DNA of 38,810 nucleotides from Altererythrobacter sp. (lineage in GTDB: Bacteria > Pseudomonadota > Alphaproteobacteria > Sphingomonadales > Sphingomonadaceae). The stretch lies in the NCBI GenBank assembly GCA_023260985.1, contig JALRKY010000005.1:1-38810 (forward strand). The letters are read 5' to 3'. Below, piece after piece: positions 16,426 through 23,921 of this stretch. A program made the position numbers and the translations under genes. The notes beneath the pieces are model-generated. The model did no database searches, was not told where the DNA came from, and worked only from the letters and a program-made list of their open reading frames with translations. Positions within the stretch are counted from its first letter, which is position 1. Every line of letters begins with the position of its first letter.

Positions 16426-17189
16426 AGCTAATCGTCCTTGGCTCAGGTACTTCAACCGGCGTTCCGCGGGTCGGCGGCGACTGGGGCGAATGCGATCCAA
16501 ACGAACCGCGAAACAGACGCAGCCGTGTGTCGATCATGGTCGAAAGTTCGGATAGCCGTCGCTTGTTGGTCGATACTTCGACCGATCTGAGACAGCAGCT
16601 GCTCGACAACTCCATCGACCGGATCGATGGCGTGTTCTGGACGCATGACCATGCCGATCATTGCCATGGGATCGATGACCTTCGCGTGCTGCGTTACGGC
16701 CGCGGCGGGCCGATTCCGGGATTTGCCTCGGAAGACACCGCCTACCGTCTGCGCCAGCGTTTCGGCTACGTTTTCGCAGGGCAATTTGGCTATCCCACTA
16801 TAGTGACGCTGGAAGTTCTCGGCAGGTTGCGGATGCACTCCGGTTTTTCCGTCGAATGGTGCCAGATGCCGCACGGGCCCAGCGAAACCACAGGTTTTCG
16901 TTTTGAAGCAGATGGCAAGAGTATCGCTTATGCAACTGATTATAGTGAAATTACTGAGGATATGATCGATCTCTTCGTAGAGGTCGACATTCTCGTAAGC
17001 GATTGCCTGCGACGCGAACCGCATCCTACGCATGCCAATTTGGCGATGGCATTGGAACTGGCCGAACGCTGCAAGGCTGGCACGCTCGTTCTCAGTCACC
17101 TCGACAAGAGCATGGATTATGCGACTATTGAGGCTGAAACGCCCGACAACGTCGTGGTTGGCTATGACGGGTTGGAGATCGTGGCGTGA
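16422..17189 (+). CDS. Metallo-beta-lactamase-fold hydrolase (PhnP-like)
   Basis: A 255-residue hydrolase. The H-x-H-x-D-H zinc motif is in WTHDHADHCHGIDDLR, and the N-terminal LGSGTSTGVPRVGGDWGEC matches the PhnP and cyclic phosphodiesterase subgroup. Downstream are the ATDYSEI metal Asp and LVLSHLD final His regions. PhnP hydrolyses phosphoribosyl 1,2-cyclic phosphate, but no phn genes are near, so a general cyclic phosphodiesterase or RNA-processing role is as likely. The start is TTG, overlapping the tatD stop (TTGA), and is supported by the mature N terminus beginning exactly there. Its stop overlaps the small membrane-protein gene. Confidence 0.85.
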   Translation: MKLIVLGSGTSTGVPRVGGDWGECDPNEPRNRRSRVSIMVESSDSRRLLVDTSTDLRQQLLDNSIDRIDGVFWTHDHADHCHGIDDLRVLRYGRGGPIPGFASEDTAYRLRQRFGYVFAGQFGYPTIVTLEVLGRLRMHSGFSVEWCQMPHGPSETTGFRFEADGKSIAYATDYSEITEDMIDLFVEVDILVSDCLRREPHPTHANLAMALELAERCKAGTLVLSHLDKSMDYATIEAETPDNVVVGYDGLEIVA

Positions 17190-17362
17190 ACGAGTTCTCG
17201 ATTGTCCAGATCATGTCGCTGGTCGGTTTTCTTATCCTGGCATTGAGCGCATTGGCGTCTCACAGGCTGGATTTCGGAAAGGCAATACGGATGGGACTGA
17301 TTTGGTGTTCGATTTTCGTGGGTATTGCGTTGCTTTTTAGCATTGTAGGTACTGGAGGGTAG
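17186..17362 (+). CDS. Small two-helix membrane protein
   Basis: A 58-codon gene starting GTG, overlapping the preceding stop (GTGA) and ending with TAG at 17360-17362. It encodes two hydrophobic helices (about residues 5-24, IVQIMSLVGFLILALSALAS, and 35-54) around a short basic loop HRLDFGKAIRMG, so a helical hairpin in the inner membrane with the loop in the cytoplasm is likely. I do not recognise a named family. Translational coupling to the PhnP-like gene and base composition like the neighbours support it as real. It is the last gene of the forward run. Confidence 0.65.
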   Translation: MNEFSIVQIMSLVGFLILALSALASHRLDFGKAIRMGLIWCSIFVGIALLFSIVGTGG

Positions 17363-17385
17363 CGAGAATGCCCGCTGAAGGATCA

Positions 17386-17432
17386 CTTTATATTTTACAT
17401 AATATATATTATCGTTCTAAAGTCGAGGTGAA
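17386..17432 (+). promoter_or_regulatory. AT-rich block with perfect 14-base palindrome before mazG
   Basis: ATAATATATATTAT at 17399-17412 is a perfect palindrome made only of A and T, set in an AT-rich stretch from 17387 to 17420 that stands out in this GC-rich sequence. It lies 20 bases before the mazG start, so it is probably the mazG promoter melting region or an operator. A possible -35/-10 pair is TTTATA at 17387 and TATCGT at 17410 with 17 bases between, but the fit is poor. Confidence 0.45.
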
Positions 17433-18218
17433 GTGAACCAACCCCATATGACCCCCTACCAGCATGAAATCAGCCGCCTGCTTCGTATAATGGCACACCT
17501 GCGCGATCCGGAAAGCGGTTGCGAGTGGGATCTGGCGCAAAACTTCTCCACCATCGCGCCGTACACAATCGAGGAAGCCTACGAAGTTGCCGACGCCATC
17601 GAACGCAACGACATGGCCGATCTCAAGGACGAACTCGGCGATCTTTTACTTCAAGTGGTCTTCCATGCCCGCATGGCTGAGGAAGCCGGTCATTTCGCCT
17701 TTGCGGATGTGGCGGCCTCGATTTCCGCCAAGATGGAAACCCGTCACCGGCACATCTTCGGCGACGAAGCTGGAACGATGGGCAGAACCAGCTGGGAAAC
17801 CCTGAAAGCCGCCGAGCGTGAACAGAAAGGCGCGTCAAGTGCAGTAGACGGCGTAGCCACCACGCTTCCAGCCTTGATGCGGGCCCAAAAGTTGCAGAAG
17901 CGCGCGGCGCGGACTGGCTTTGACTGGCCTGATCCGAGCGGCCCCGCTGCAAAGATTGCCGAAGAAATCAACGAGCTTGCCGCAGCATCCTCGAAAACCG
18001 AACAGTTCGAAGAGGCTGGCGACTTCCTATTCGCCGCGGTCAACCTTGTCCGCGCCTACGGGATTGACGCGGAAGAAGCCCTGCGCGCGGCAAATCTGAA
18101 GTTCGAGCAGCGCTTCCGGGCAATGGAAGAACTGGCAGCCGAGGATTTCCCTAAACTGTCGCTCGATCAGCAAGAAGAGCTTTGGCAGCGGGTCAAACGT
18201 GTCGAGAAGGGCTCATAA
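17433..18218 (+). CDS. mazG: Nucleoside triphosphate pyrophosphohydrolase MazG
   Basis: A 261-residue enzyme with two MazG domains that hydrolyses (d)NTPs to monophosphates and pyrophosphate, cleaning the nucleotide pool. The first domain carries TIEEAYEVADAIERND and DLKDELGDLLLQVVFHARMAEE (E-E-x-x-E and E-x-x-D metal ligands); the second has AAKIAEEINELAAAS and FEEAGDFLFAAVNLVRAYG. The GTG start at 17433 has GAGGTG just upstream; an ATG at 17448 lacks a ribosome site. The last six bases overlap the convergent hflX. Confidence 0.92.
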   Translation: MNQPHMTPYQHEISRLLRIMAHLRDPESGCEWDLAQNFSTIAPYTIEEAYEVADAIERNDMADLKDELGDLLLQVVFHARMAEEAGHFAFADVAASISAKMETRHRHIFGDEAGTMGRTSWETLKAAEREQKGASSAVDGVATTLPALMRAQKLQKRAARTGFDWPDPSGPAAKIAEEINELAAASSKTEQFEEAGDFLFAAVNLVRAYGIDAEEALRAANLKFEQRFRAMEELAAEDFPKLSLDQQEELWQRVKRVEKGS

Positions 18219-19505
18219 CCGGGAGAACTGCCCCACTTGCTTGGGGGTCAGCCGCACGGAAAGCCGCACCAAAGGCCCCTTCCTCCCTTCCCCACAAGCT
18301 TCTTCGGACAGAACGTCGCCATGCGCGTGCAGCCAGGCAAGACGTTTGCCGTCGCTCATCGAAAGCTCGAATTCGCACACTCGTGCTTCCCGAGTCAGCA
18401 AACCGGCGACACGATCAAGCAGCGCCTCGATCCCGTCACCTGTAAGCGCTGAAATGACCAGCACATCGCCCTGAGCACCCGCCATTTCCCGAAGTTCCTC
18501 GGCACGCTCCGGCCCCACCAGGTCAACCTTGTTCCAGGCTTCGATAATGAGGATGGAGCTTGTCTCCTCTTCCGCGTCCACGATGCCCAATTCTGAAAGC
18601 ACCGACAGCACCTGGCTCTTCTGGGCTTCATGCGCAGGGTTTGCCATATCGCGCACATGCAGGATAACATCGGCTCCGGTGACCTCTTCCAAAGTTGCGC
18701 GGAACGCGGCCACAAGCTGGGTCGGCAAGTCAGAAATGAAACCCACCGTATCCGAAAGAATGGCCTTTTCGACGCCTAGTAGCTGTATTGCACGCATGGT
18801 GGGATCGAGCGTGGCGAATAGCAGGTCTTCCGCCATCACTTCGGCGCCGGTCAGCCGGTTGAAGAGTGTCGATTTTCCCGCGTTGGTGTAGCCGACCAAG
18901 GCGATAACGGGCCACGGCGCTCGCCCGCGCCGCTCGCGATGCAGCCCGCGCGTACGGCGGACCTGTTCGAGTTCCTTGCGCAGCCTTGCCATCCGCTGTC
19001 GGATCATACGCCGGTCGGCTTCGATCTGAGTTTCACCCGGGCCGCCGAGGAAGCCGAAACCTCCGCGTTGGCGCTCAAGGTGGGTCCAACTGCGCACCAA
19101 TCGGCTTTGCTGATAGTCGAGATGCGCGAGCTCGACCTGGAGCCGACCCTCGGCGGTTGCTGCGCGCTCTCCAAAAATCTCAAGGATCAGGCCGGTCCGG
19201 TCGATCACCTTACGCTTGAGCTTTTCCTCAAGATTGCGCTGCTGGATCGGGCTGAGCGCACCGTCGACAATTACGAGTTCGGCGTCATGCAATTCGCAAT
19301 CGGTGGCGATCTGCTCGATCTGGCCCGAACCAAACAAGGTGCCTGGGCGCATCGCACGCACCGGCACGACCCGCTCATCGGCGATGACCACGCCGATCGC
19401 GAGCGCAAGGCCGCACGCCTCTTCGAGCCGCTCGGCGGCGTCGATGGCGTAAGCCTGACCGCGAATGTCGGGGCACAGAACAAGCGTACGCGCATCGCGC
19501 GTCAC
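18213..19505 (-). CDS. hflX: GTPase HflX
   Basis: A 430-residue ribosome-associated GTPase, known in E. coli to split stalled ribosomes. An N-terminal HflX domain (DERVVPVRAMRPGTLFGSGQ, DGALSPIQQRNLE, DRTGLILEIFGERA) precedes a Gly-rich linker (GGFGFLGGPGETQIEADRR) and the GTPase domain with GYTNAGKSTLFN (G1), ATLDPTMR (G2/G3 region), LSDTVGFI (G3) and WNKVD (G4). The GTG start at 19505 has its GGAG only three bases away. An upstream CTG at 19535 overlaps the hfq stop (CTGA) and sits behind GGCGAGGGCGA, so translation may begin there and add ten residues. Placement after hfq is the usual arrangement. Confidence 0.92.
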   Translation of the reverse strand: MTRDARTLVLCPDIRGQAYAIDAAERLEEACGLALAIGVVIADERVVPVRAMRPGTLFGSGQIEQIATDCELHDAELVIVDGALSPIQQRNLEEKLKRKVIDRTGLILEIFGERAATAEGRLQVELAHLDYQQSRLVRSWTHLERQRGGFGFLGGPGETQIEADRRMIRQRMARLRKELEQVRRTRGLHRERRGRAPWPVIALVGYTNAGKSTLFNRLTGAEVMAEDLLFATLDPTMRAIQLLGVEKAILSDTVGFISDLPTQLVAAFRATLEEVTGADVILHVRDMANPAHEAQKSQVLSVLSELGIVDAEEETSSILIIEAWNKVDLVGPERAEELREMAGAQGDVLVISALTGDGIEALLDRVAGLLTREARVCEFELSMSDGKRLAWLHAHGDVLSEEACGEGRKGPLVRLSVRLTPKQVGQFSRL

Positions 19506-19531
19506 TTCTCCCAGCAGGTCGTCGTCGAAGC

Positions 19532-20083
19532 TCAGTCGCCCTCGCCTTCCCAGTCGTCATCGGTCAGGTCGACCGGCGAAGCAGGCTGGATTGTCGAAGC
19601 GGCATGCTTGTAGGTCAGTTGTACGAAACCGTCGCGTTCGAGCAACACGCAGAACAGGTCATAGGCGGCGATGCGGCCCTGAAGCATGACACCGTTAACT
19701 AGGAACATGGTGACTTGGACCTCGTCTTCGCTCACGCGGGTGAGGAATACGTCCTGCAGCAAGCGCTGTCTGCCGCTGCCCTGCTGGCTGGCGAACTGTT
19801 CGGCATCGATCGGTTGGCCCGGCATGATGGTGGAAATCGCATGTTTATAGACAAGCTGCGATTGCCCGTCCCTCCGAAGGAGGATCGAGAAATTGTCGAA
19901 CCAGGTCACGATGCCCTGCAGCTTGACGCCCTTCACGAGGAACACCGTTACCGAGATCTTGTTCTTGCGCAGCAAGTTGAGGAAGGCGTCTTGCAGCTTG
20001 GCTTGCTGCTGCTTGCCCGGATTGTCGGACGGCGCTGGCTTTTCGGACCGGGGGCGTGCGGAGAAAGTTCGCCCATTGGACAT
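19532..20083 (-). CDS. hfq: Hfq RNA chaperone with two tandem Hfq domains
   Basis: A 183-residue protein, about twice the size of normal Hfq, containing two complete Sm-like Hfq domains. Half 1 (about 27-93) has [27 protein letters not shown] and [10 protein letters not shown]. Half 2 (about 105-172) has [28 protein letters not shown] and [10 protein letters not shown]. Both keep the Gln of the QD-x-F-L motif and the Y-K-H-A-x-S-T segment that builds the proximal RNA site. The rim patch, R-R-E-R in E. coli, is R-K-N-K in half 1 but acidic S-E-D-E in half 2. AGGAG sits eight bases before the ATG. Hfq pairs small RNAs with mRNAs; a fused form would build a pseudo-hexamer from three chains or a double ring from six. 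It lies between ntrX and hflX. Confidence 0.95.
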   Translation of the reverse strand: MSNGRTFSARPRSEKPAPSDNPGKQQQAKLQDAFLNLLRKNKISVTVFLVKGVKLQGIVTWFDNFSILLRRDGQSQLVYKHAISTIMPGQPIDAEQFASQQGSGRQRLLQDVFLTRVSEDEVQVTMFLVNGVMLQGRIAAYDLFCVLLERDGFVQLTYKHAASTIQPASPVDLTDDDWEGEGD

Positions 20084-20242
20084 TGCTAATGCTCCTGTTC
20101 TTGGCGGCCGCTTTTGCAGTCCGCAATCTGGCGCGTGCATAAGTCCAGCGCCGTATTAAGTTACTATAGTGACCCCTTTGCGCACACTGGGCAATCCCGA
20201 TTTGGTTTTGGGGTGGGCGCCTCAATTGGAGCATGGATTGGG

Positions 20243-21619
20243 TCAATCGGCCCGATCGGTCATCCCGAGCAGCTTGAGCTTCCGGTGCAACGCGGATCGC
20301 TCCATTCCAATGAAGGCTGCTGTTTTGGAGATATTGCCTGAAAACCTGCGAATTTGGACCGAGAGATATTCGCGCTCGAAGCTTTCACGCGCTTCCCGGA
20401 GGGGAACGCCCATTACACCTGCAAACGAAGTCGCTGCTGGCTCCCCTCCTGCCCCGCCATTGACCTCTCCTGGCAGCATGTGCGGTTCGACCGTTGTCAA
20501 GTCTTCCCGCGGCGTCATGATGATCGTGCGTTCGACGAGATTGCGCAGTTCGCGGACATTACCCGGCCAGTCATATGCTTGCAGCGCGGCCATCGCCTGT
20601 TCAGAAATATCGGGGGGCGGCAAGCCCTGATCTGCGGCGTAGCGGGTGAAGAAATGTTCGGCCAATGCCGGGATGTCGTCGCGCCGTTCGGAAAGCGACG
20701 GAATGCTGACGGGAACTACGTTGAGACGATAGAATAGGTCTTCGCGGAAGCGCTTCTCCTCCATTTCGATCGAAAGATCGCGCGATGTGGAAGAAACCAC
20801 CCGAACGTCCACCCCGATTTGGCGACTTCCGCCCATCCGCACGAAGCTTTGTTCGGTCAGGACACGCAGGATCCTTGCCTGGGTCGAGAGCGGCATGTCG
20901 GCGACTTCATCAAGATAGAGCGTGCCGCCATCGGCCAGCTCAAGCAGCCCCGGCCGCACTTGCTTCCCATCTGACTCTTCCCCGAATAATTCCTGTTCGA
21001 AGCGCTCCGGAGTAATCCGGGCCGAATTGACGATGACAAAGGCATGCTCGGCGCGCGGGCTCCAGCTATGCAACAGACGCGCGGCCACTTCCTTGCCCGC
21101 TCCGGCAGGTCCAGAGATCAGCACACGGCTTCCAGTGCTGGCGACACGCTTCAGCGTTGCTCGGACCGCATTGATCGCTGACGAATTGCCGGTGAATTCC
21201 TCGCCGCGAGTAAATCCCTCGCGCAATTGGCTGTTCTCGCGCCTGAGCCGTTCTGTCTCGGTCGCCCGCTCTACCAACAGCAACAGGCGCTCTGCCTCGA
21301 ACGGCTTTTCAATGAAGTCCATCGCACCGCGGCCCACCGCTGATACTGCGGTGTCGATATTGCCGTGACCGGAAAAGATGATCACCGGCAGTTGCGGTTC
21401 GCGGGCCTTGATCGCGTCGAGTACTTCGAGCCCGTCCATCTCGCTGCCATGCAGCCAGACATCGAGCAGCACCAGGCTTGGGCGCCGCTCGTCGATCGCG
21501 GCGAGCGCGCTCGCGCTGTCGGCGGCCGTGCGGCAGGCATAGCCTTCGTCACTAAGTACGCCAGAAACGAGCTCGCGAATATCGCTTTCATCGTCAACGA
21601 CAAGAATTTCGAGTGCCAC
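20243..21619 (-). CDS. ntrX: Response regulator NtrX (sigma54-activator family)
   Basis: A 458-residue regulator: receiver domain (1-120; phospho-acceptor Asp in PSLVLLDVWLHG, acidic pocket VDDESD), AAA+ domain (about 145-370; Walker A SGPAGAGKE, Walker B GGTLYLDEVADMP), and a C-terminal Fis-type helix-turn-helix (NISKTAAFIGMERSALHRKL). The GAFTGA loop that contacts sigma54 is replaced by EESDGKQVRPG, so it probably does not activate sigma54 promoters directly, as reported for other alphaproteobacterial NtrX. The GTG start shares one base with the ntrY stop; GGGAG lies eight bases upstream. It is the partner of NtrY in nitrogen, redox and envelope regulation. Confidence 0.93.
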   Translation of the reverse strand: MALEILVVDDESDIRELVSGVLSDEGYACRTAADSASALAAIDERRPSLVLLDVWLHGSEMDGLEVLDAIKAREPQLPVIIFSGHGNIDTAVSAVGRGAMDFIEKPFEAERLLLLVERATETERLRRENSQLREGFTRGEEFTGNSSAINAVRATLKRVASTGSRVLISGPAGAGKEVAARLLHSWSPRAEHAFVIVNSARITPERFEQELFGEESDGKQVRPGLLELADGGTLYLDEVADMPLSTQARILRVLTEQSFVRMGGSRQIGVDVRVVSSTSRDLSIEMEEKRFREDLFYRLNVVPVSIPSLSERRDDIPALAEHFFTRYAADQGLPPPDISEQAMAALQAYDWPGNVRELRNLVERTIIMTPREDLTTVEPHMLPGEVNGGAGGEPAATSFAGVMGVPLREARESFEREYLSVQIRRFSGNISKTAAFIGMERSALHRKLKLLGMTDRAD

Positions 21620-23862
21620 TATGGCATCTCCCTTGCTTCGATATTGTCGGGCTGGTGCGCGGTCCGTTCACCCAGCGGGTCGCGCGCGAAACGCAGGACC
21701 ACTCGGGTCCCGTCCCCCTCGCCATCGGAAAAACTCATTTCGCCACCATGCTCGTCGACGATCTTGTTGACGATTGCGAGGCCGAGCCCTGTCCCTTTCT
21801 CGCGGGTCGTCATGTAGGGCTCAGTGATCCGGTCGCGTTCCTGCGGCAGACCCACGCCATTGTCTTGGACCGCAATAGTAAGATAGGCGTCGTTATTCGT
21901 CATCGTGACCGAAACCTTGCCTCGATAATCGGGCTCGGCATTCCGCGCACGTGCGTCAACGGCTTCTACCGCATTTTTGATGACGTTGGTCATCGCTTGG
22001 CCGAACTGGTGCCGGTCGCAACTCAGCATCCGCGCATTCAGGCCTTCGGTCGAAAGAGCGAAGTCCACTTCAGGATGCGCAACTTCCTGCAGGAACAGTG
22101 CCTGCCGCACTAAGTCAAGCGCATCTTCCTGCCGAAAGTTCGGCTTGGGGAGGCGCGCAAAGGAACTGAATTCATCGACCATCTTCCTAAGATCGCCGAC
22201 TTGCCGCACAATCGTGTTGGTCAGTTCGTCAAACAGTTCGCCATCGCTTTCGATCTGCCGGCGATAGCGCCGTTTCAGCCTTTCAGTGGCAAGTTGAATC
22301 GGCGTGAGCGGATTCTTGATCTCATGCGCGATCCGCCGCGCAACATCCGACCATGCGGCCTGCCGCTGGTCGAGAAGCTGGCGGGTGATGTCTTCGAATG
22401 TGATCACGCTACCATCCTTTTCGGGTGCGATCTTGACCGCCAGGGTCAGCAACTCGTTACCTTTAGAATGCGTGACTATGCCGCTTCGAAGCCCAGCCTC
22501 GATCATGGCGGCGATTTGAGGGGAAAGGTCGGATAGAGCCATTCCCAACGCCGCGCCCCTCTTGACATCCTCAAGTAGCAGGTCTTGGGCTGAACCATTG
22601 ATTAGGAGAACCTTGCTGGTCCCGTCGACCGAAATGACGCCGGCTGTGACGGAATCTAGCACGGCCTCCATGAAGGCACGGCGATCGTCGATCTGGCGAT
22701 TGGCTTGGACCAGTGCCTTGGTCTGCTTGTCGAGTTGGGCCGTCATCCGATTGAAAGCGCGATTGAGCAGGCCGATTTCGTCGGCACCTGTGCGCCCCTC
22801 GACCCGCAATGCGAAATTGCCTGCCCCTACCTTACGCGCCGCCGCGACGAGATCGGTCAACGGCTCAACCTGCTGGTCAGCAAAGCGGAGCGCGAACCAG
22901 ACCGCCAGGCCAACTAGCGCGAGACTTACAATGAACAAAGCGAGGTTGAGGCGGAGTTGGAGCGCGCGGGCGCGCTTAGTCAGCACTTCGTATGTGGCCG
23001 AAACCGACTGCGCCTTTTCCCAATAGTTGAAGGAATCTTCTTCAGGGCTGCGCGCATTATAAAGGTAAATTCCGGCGTCGCGGTCGATCGGCGCAAGCGC
23101 AGCGATACGTTCCGGGCTGCCCTCTACCCATACCAGGTCACCGCCATTCAGCTTCGGCAATCCTGATTGAATGAAGGCGTTCGGCTGATTGCCCTCTATC
23201 GGGTTGAGGATCGCTGCTGTGCGCAAAGATCCATCGGCGAGCTGTTGTACAATGGCGCTCTCGGAAATTTCACGACCCTGCGTTTGCAGGGCGTAGTAAT
23301 CCGCAAATCCCTCGTCGGAAACCGCTCCACGTTCCAAGTAAAAACGCATGTCGCCTGCCATCGTGATGGTTTCCTGGGCCACGTCACGCTGGTTCTGGTC
23401 GTAATAGCCCTGCGCAAGCTCATTGGCGTTCTTCATCAGCCCGCGCGAATCATCCGAAAACCAGAAGTCGACGCCAGACTGGAACAAGATCGCGGCAAAC
23501 CCCGCCACTAACAGTGTCGGCACCGCCGCGATGAGGGAGAAGAAGAACACGAGACGCACATGCAGCCGGGCCGTGCTGCCGGCCGCCCGGCGAAGCGCGA
23601 GCCGCCTGCCAAACAGCACAAGAAGTGTCATCGCCGGAACCAATGTACCTACCAGCAGGATCAAGACCTGAGCCGTGGGGAGCATCGTTCCATCAGGGGG
23701 AGCGCTCGTAAAAGCGAACCATGTGGCCCACATCGCAATCAGCAGAACAAATGCCGAAACCCGTTCGAGCCACACGAAAATATTCGCGCGGCGCGCAGCG
23801 AGGAGAAGGCGGCGCCACCAGCGAGGTGAATGATGTGTCTGCGAACCAGCGGACTGCGGCAT
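21619..23862 (-). CDS. ntrY: Sensor histidine kinase NtrY
   Basis: A 747-residue membrane sensor. The N-terminal third has about four hydrophobic segments (around 35-55, 62-85, 100-128 and 305-330), with an extracytoplasmic sensing region between the third and fourth. Then come a HAMP domain (FADQQVEPLTDLVAAARKVG), a PAS domain (FMEAVLDSVTAGVISVDG), the phospho-His box RRIAHEIKNPLTPIQLATER, and ATPase boxes N (NVIKNAVEA), G1 (DNGVGLP) and G2 (KGTGLGLAIV). This order is diagnostic for NtrY. It is transcribed 59 bases after ntrC and coupled to ntrX. The signal it senses is not visible from sequence. Confidence 0.94.
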   Translation of the reverse strand: MPQSAGSQTHHSPRWWRRLLLAARRANIFVWLERVSAFVLLIAMWATWFAFTSAPPDGTMLPTAQVLILLVGTLVPAMTLLVLFGRRLALRRAAGSTARLHVRLVFFFSLIAAVPTLLVAGFAAILFQSGVDFWFSDDSRGLMKNANELAQGYYDQNQRDVAQETITMAGDMRFYLERGAVSDEGFADYYALQTQGREISESAIVQQLADGSLRTAAILNPIEGNQPNAFIQSGLPKLNGGDLVWVEGSPERIAALAPIDRDAGIYLYNARSPEEDSFNYWEKAQSVSATYEVLTKRARALQLRLNLALFIVSLALVGLAVWFALRFADQQVEPLTDLVAAARKVGAGNFALRVEGRTGADEIGLLNRAFNRMTAQLDKQTKALVQANRQIDDRRAFMEAVLDSVTAGVISVDGTSKVLLINGSAQDLLLEDVKRGAALGMALSDLSPQIAAMIEAGLRSGIVTHSKGNELLTLAVKIAPEKDGSVITFEDITRQLLDQRQAAWSDVARRIAHEIKNPLTPIQLATERLKRRYRRQIESDGELFDELTNTIVRQVGDLRKMVDEFSSFARLPKPNFRQEDALDLVRQALFLQEVAHPEVDFALSTEGLNARMLSCDRHQFGQAMTNVIKNAVEAVDARARNAEPDYRGKVSVTMTNNDAYLTIAVQDNGVGLPQERDRITEPYMTTREKGTGLGLAIVNKIVDEHGGEMSFSDGEGDGTRVVLRFARDPLGERTAHQPDNIEAREMP

Positions 23863-23921
23863 AGTTGCAAGGATACAACGGTATTGTTGCAGTTTTGCAA
23901 GCTCTTTCTTGGAGCTGTACG

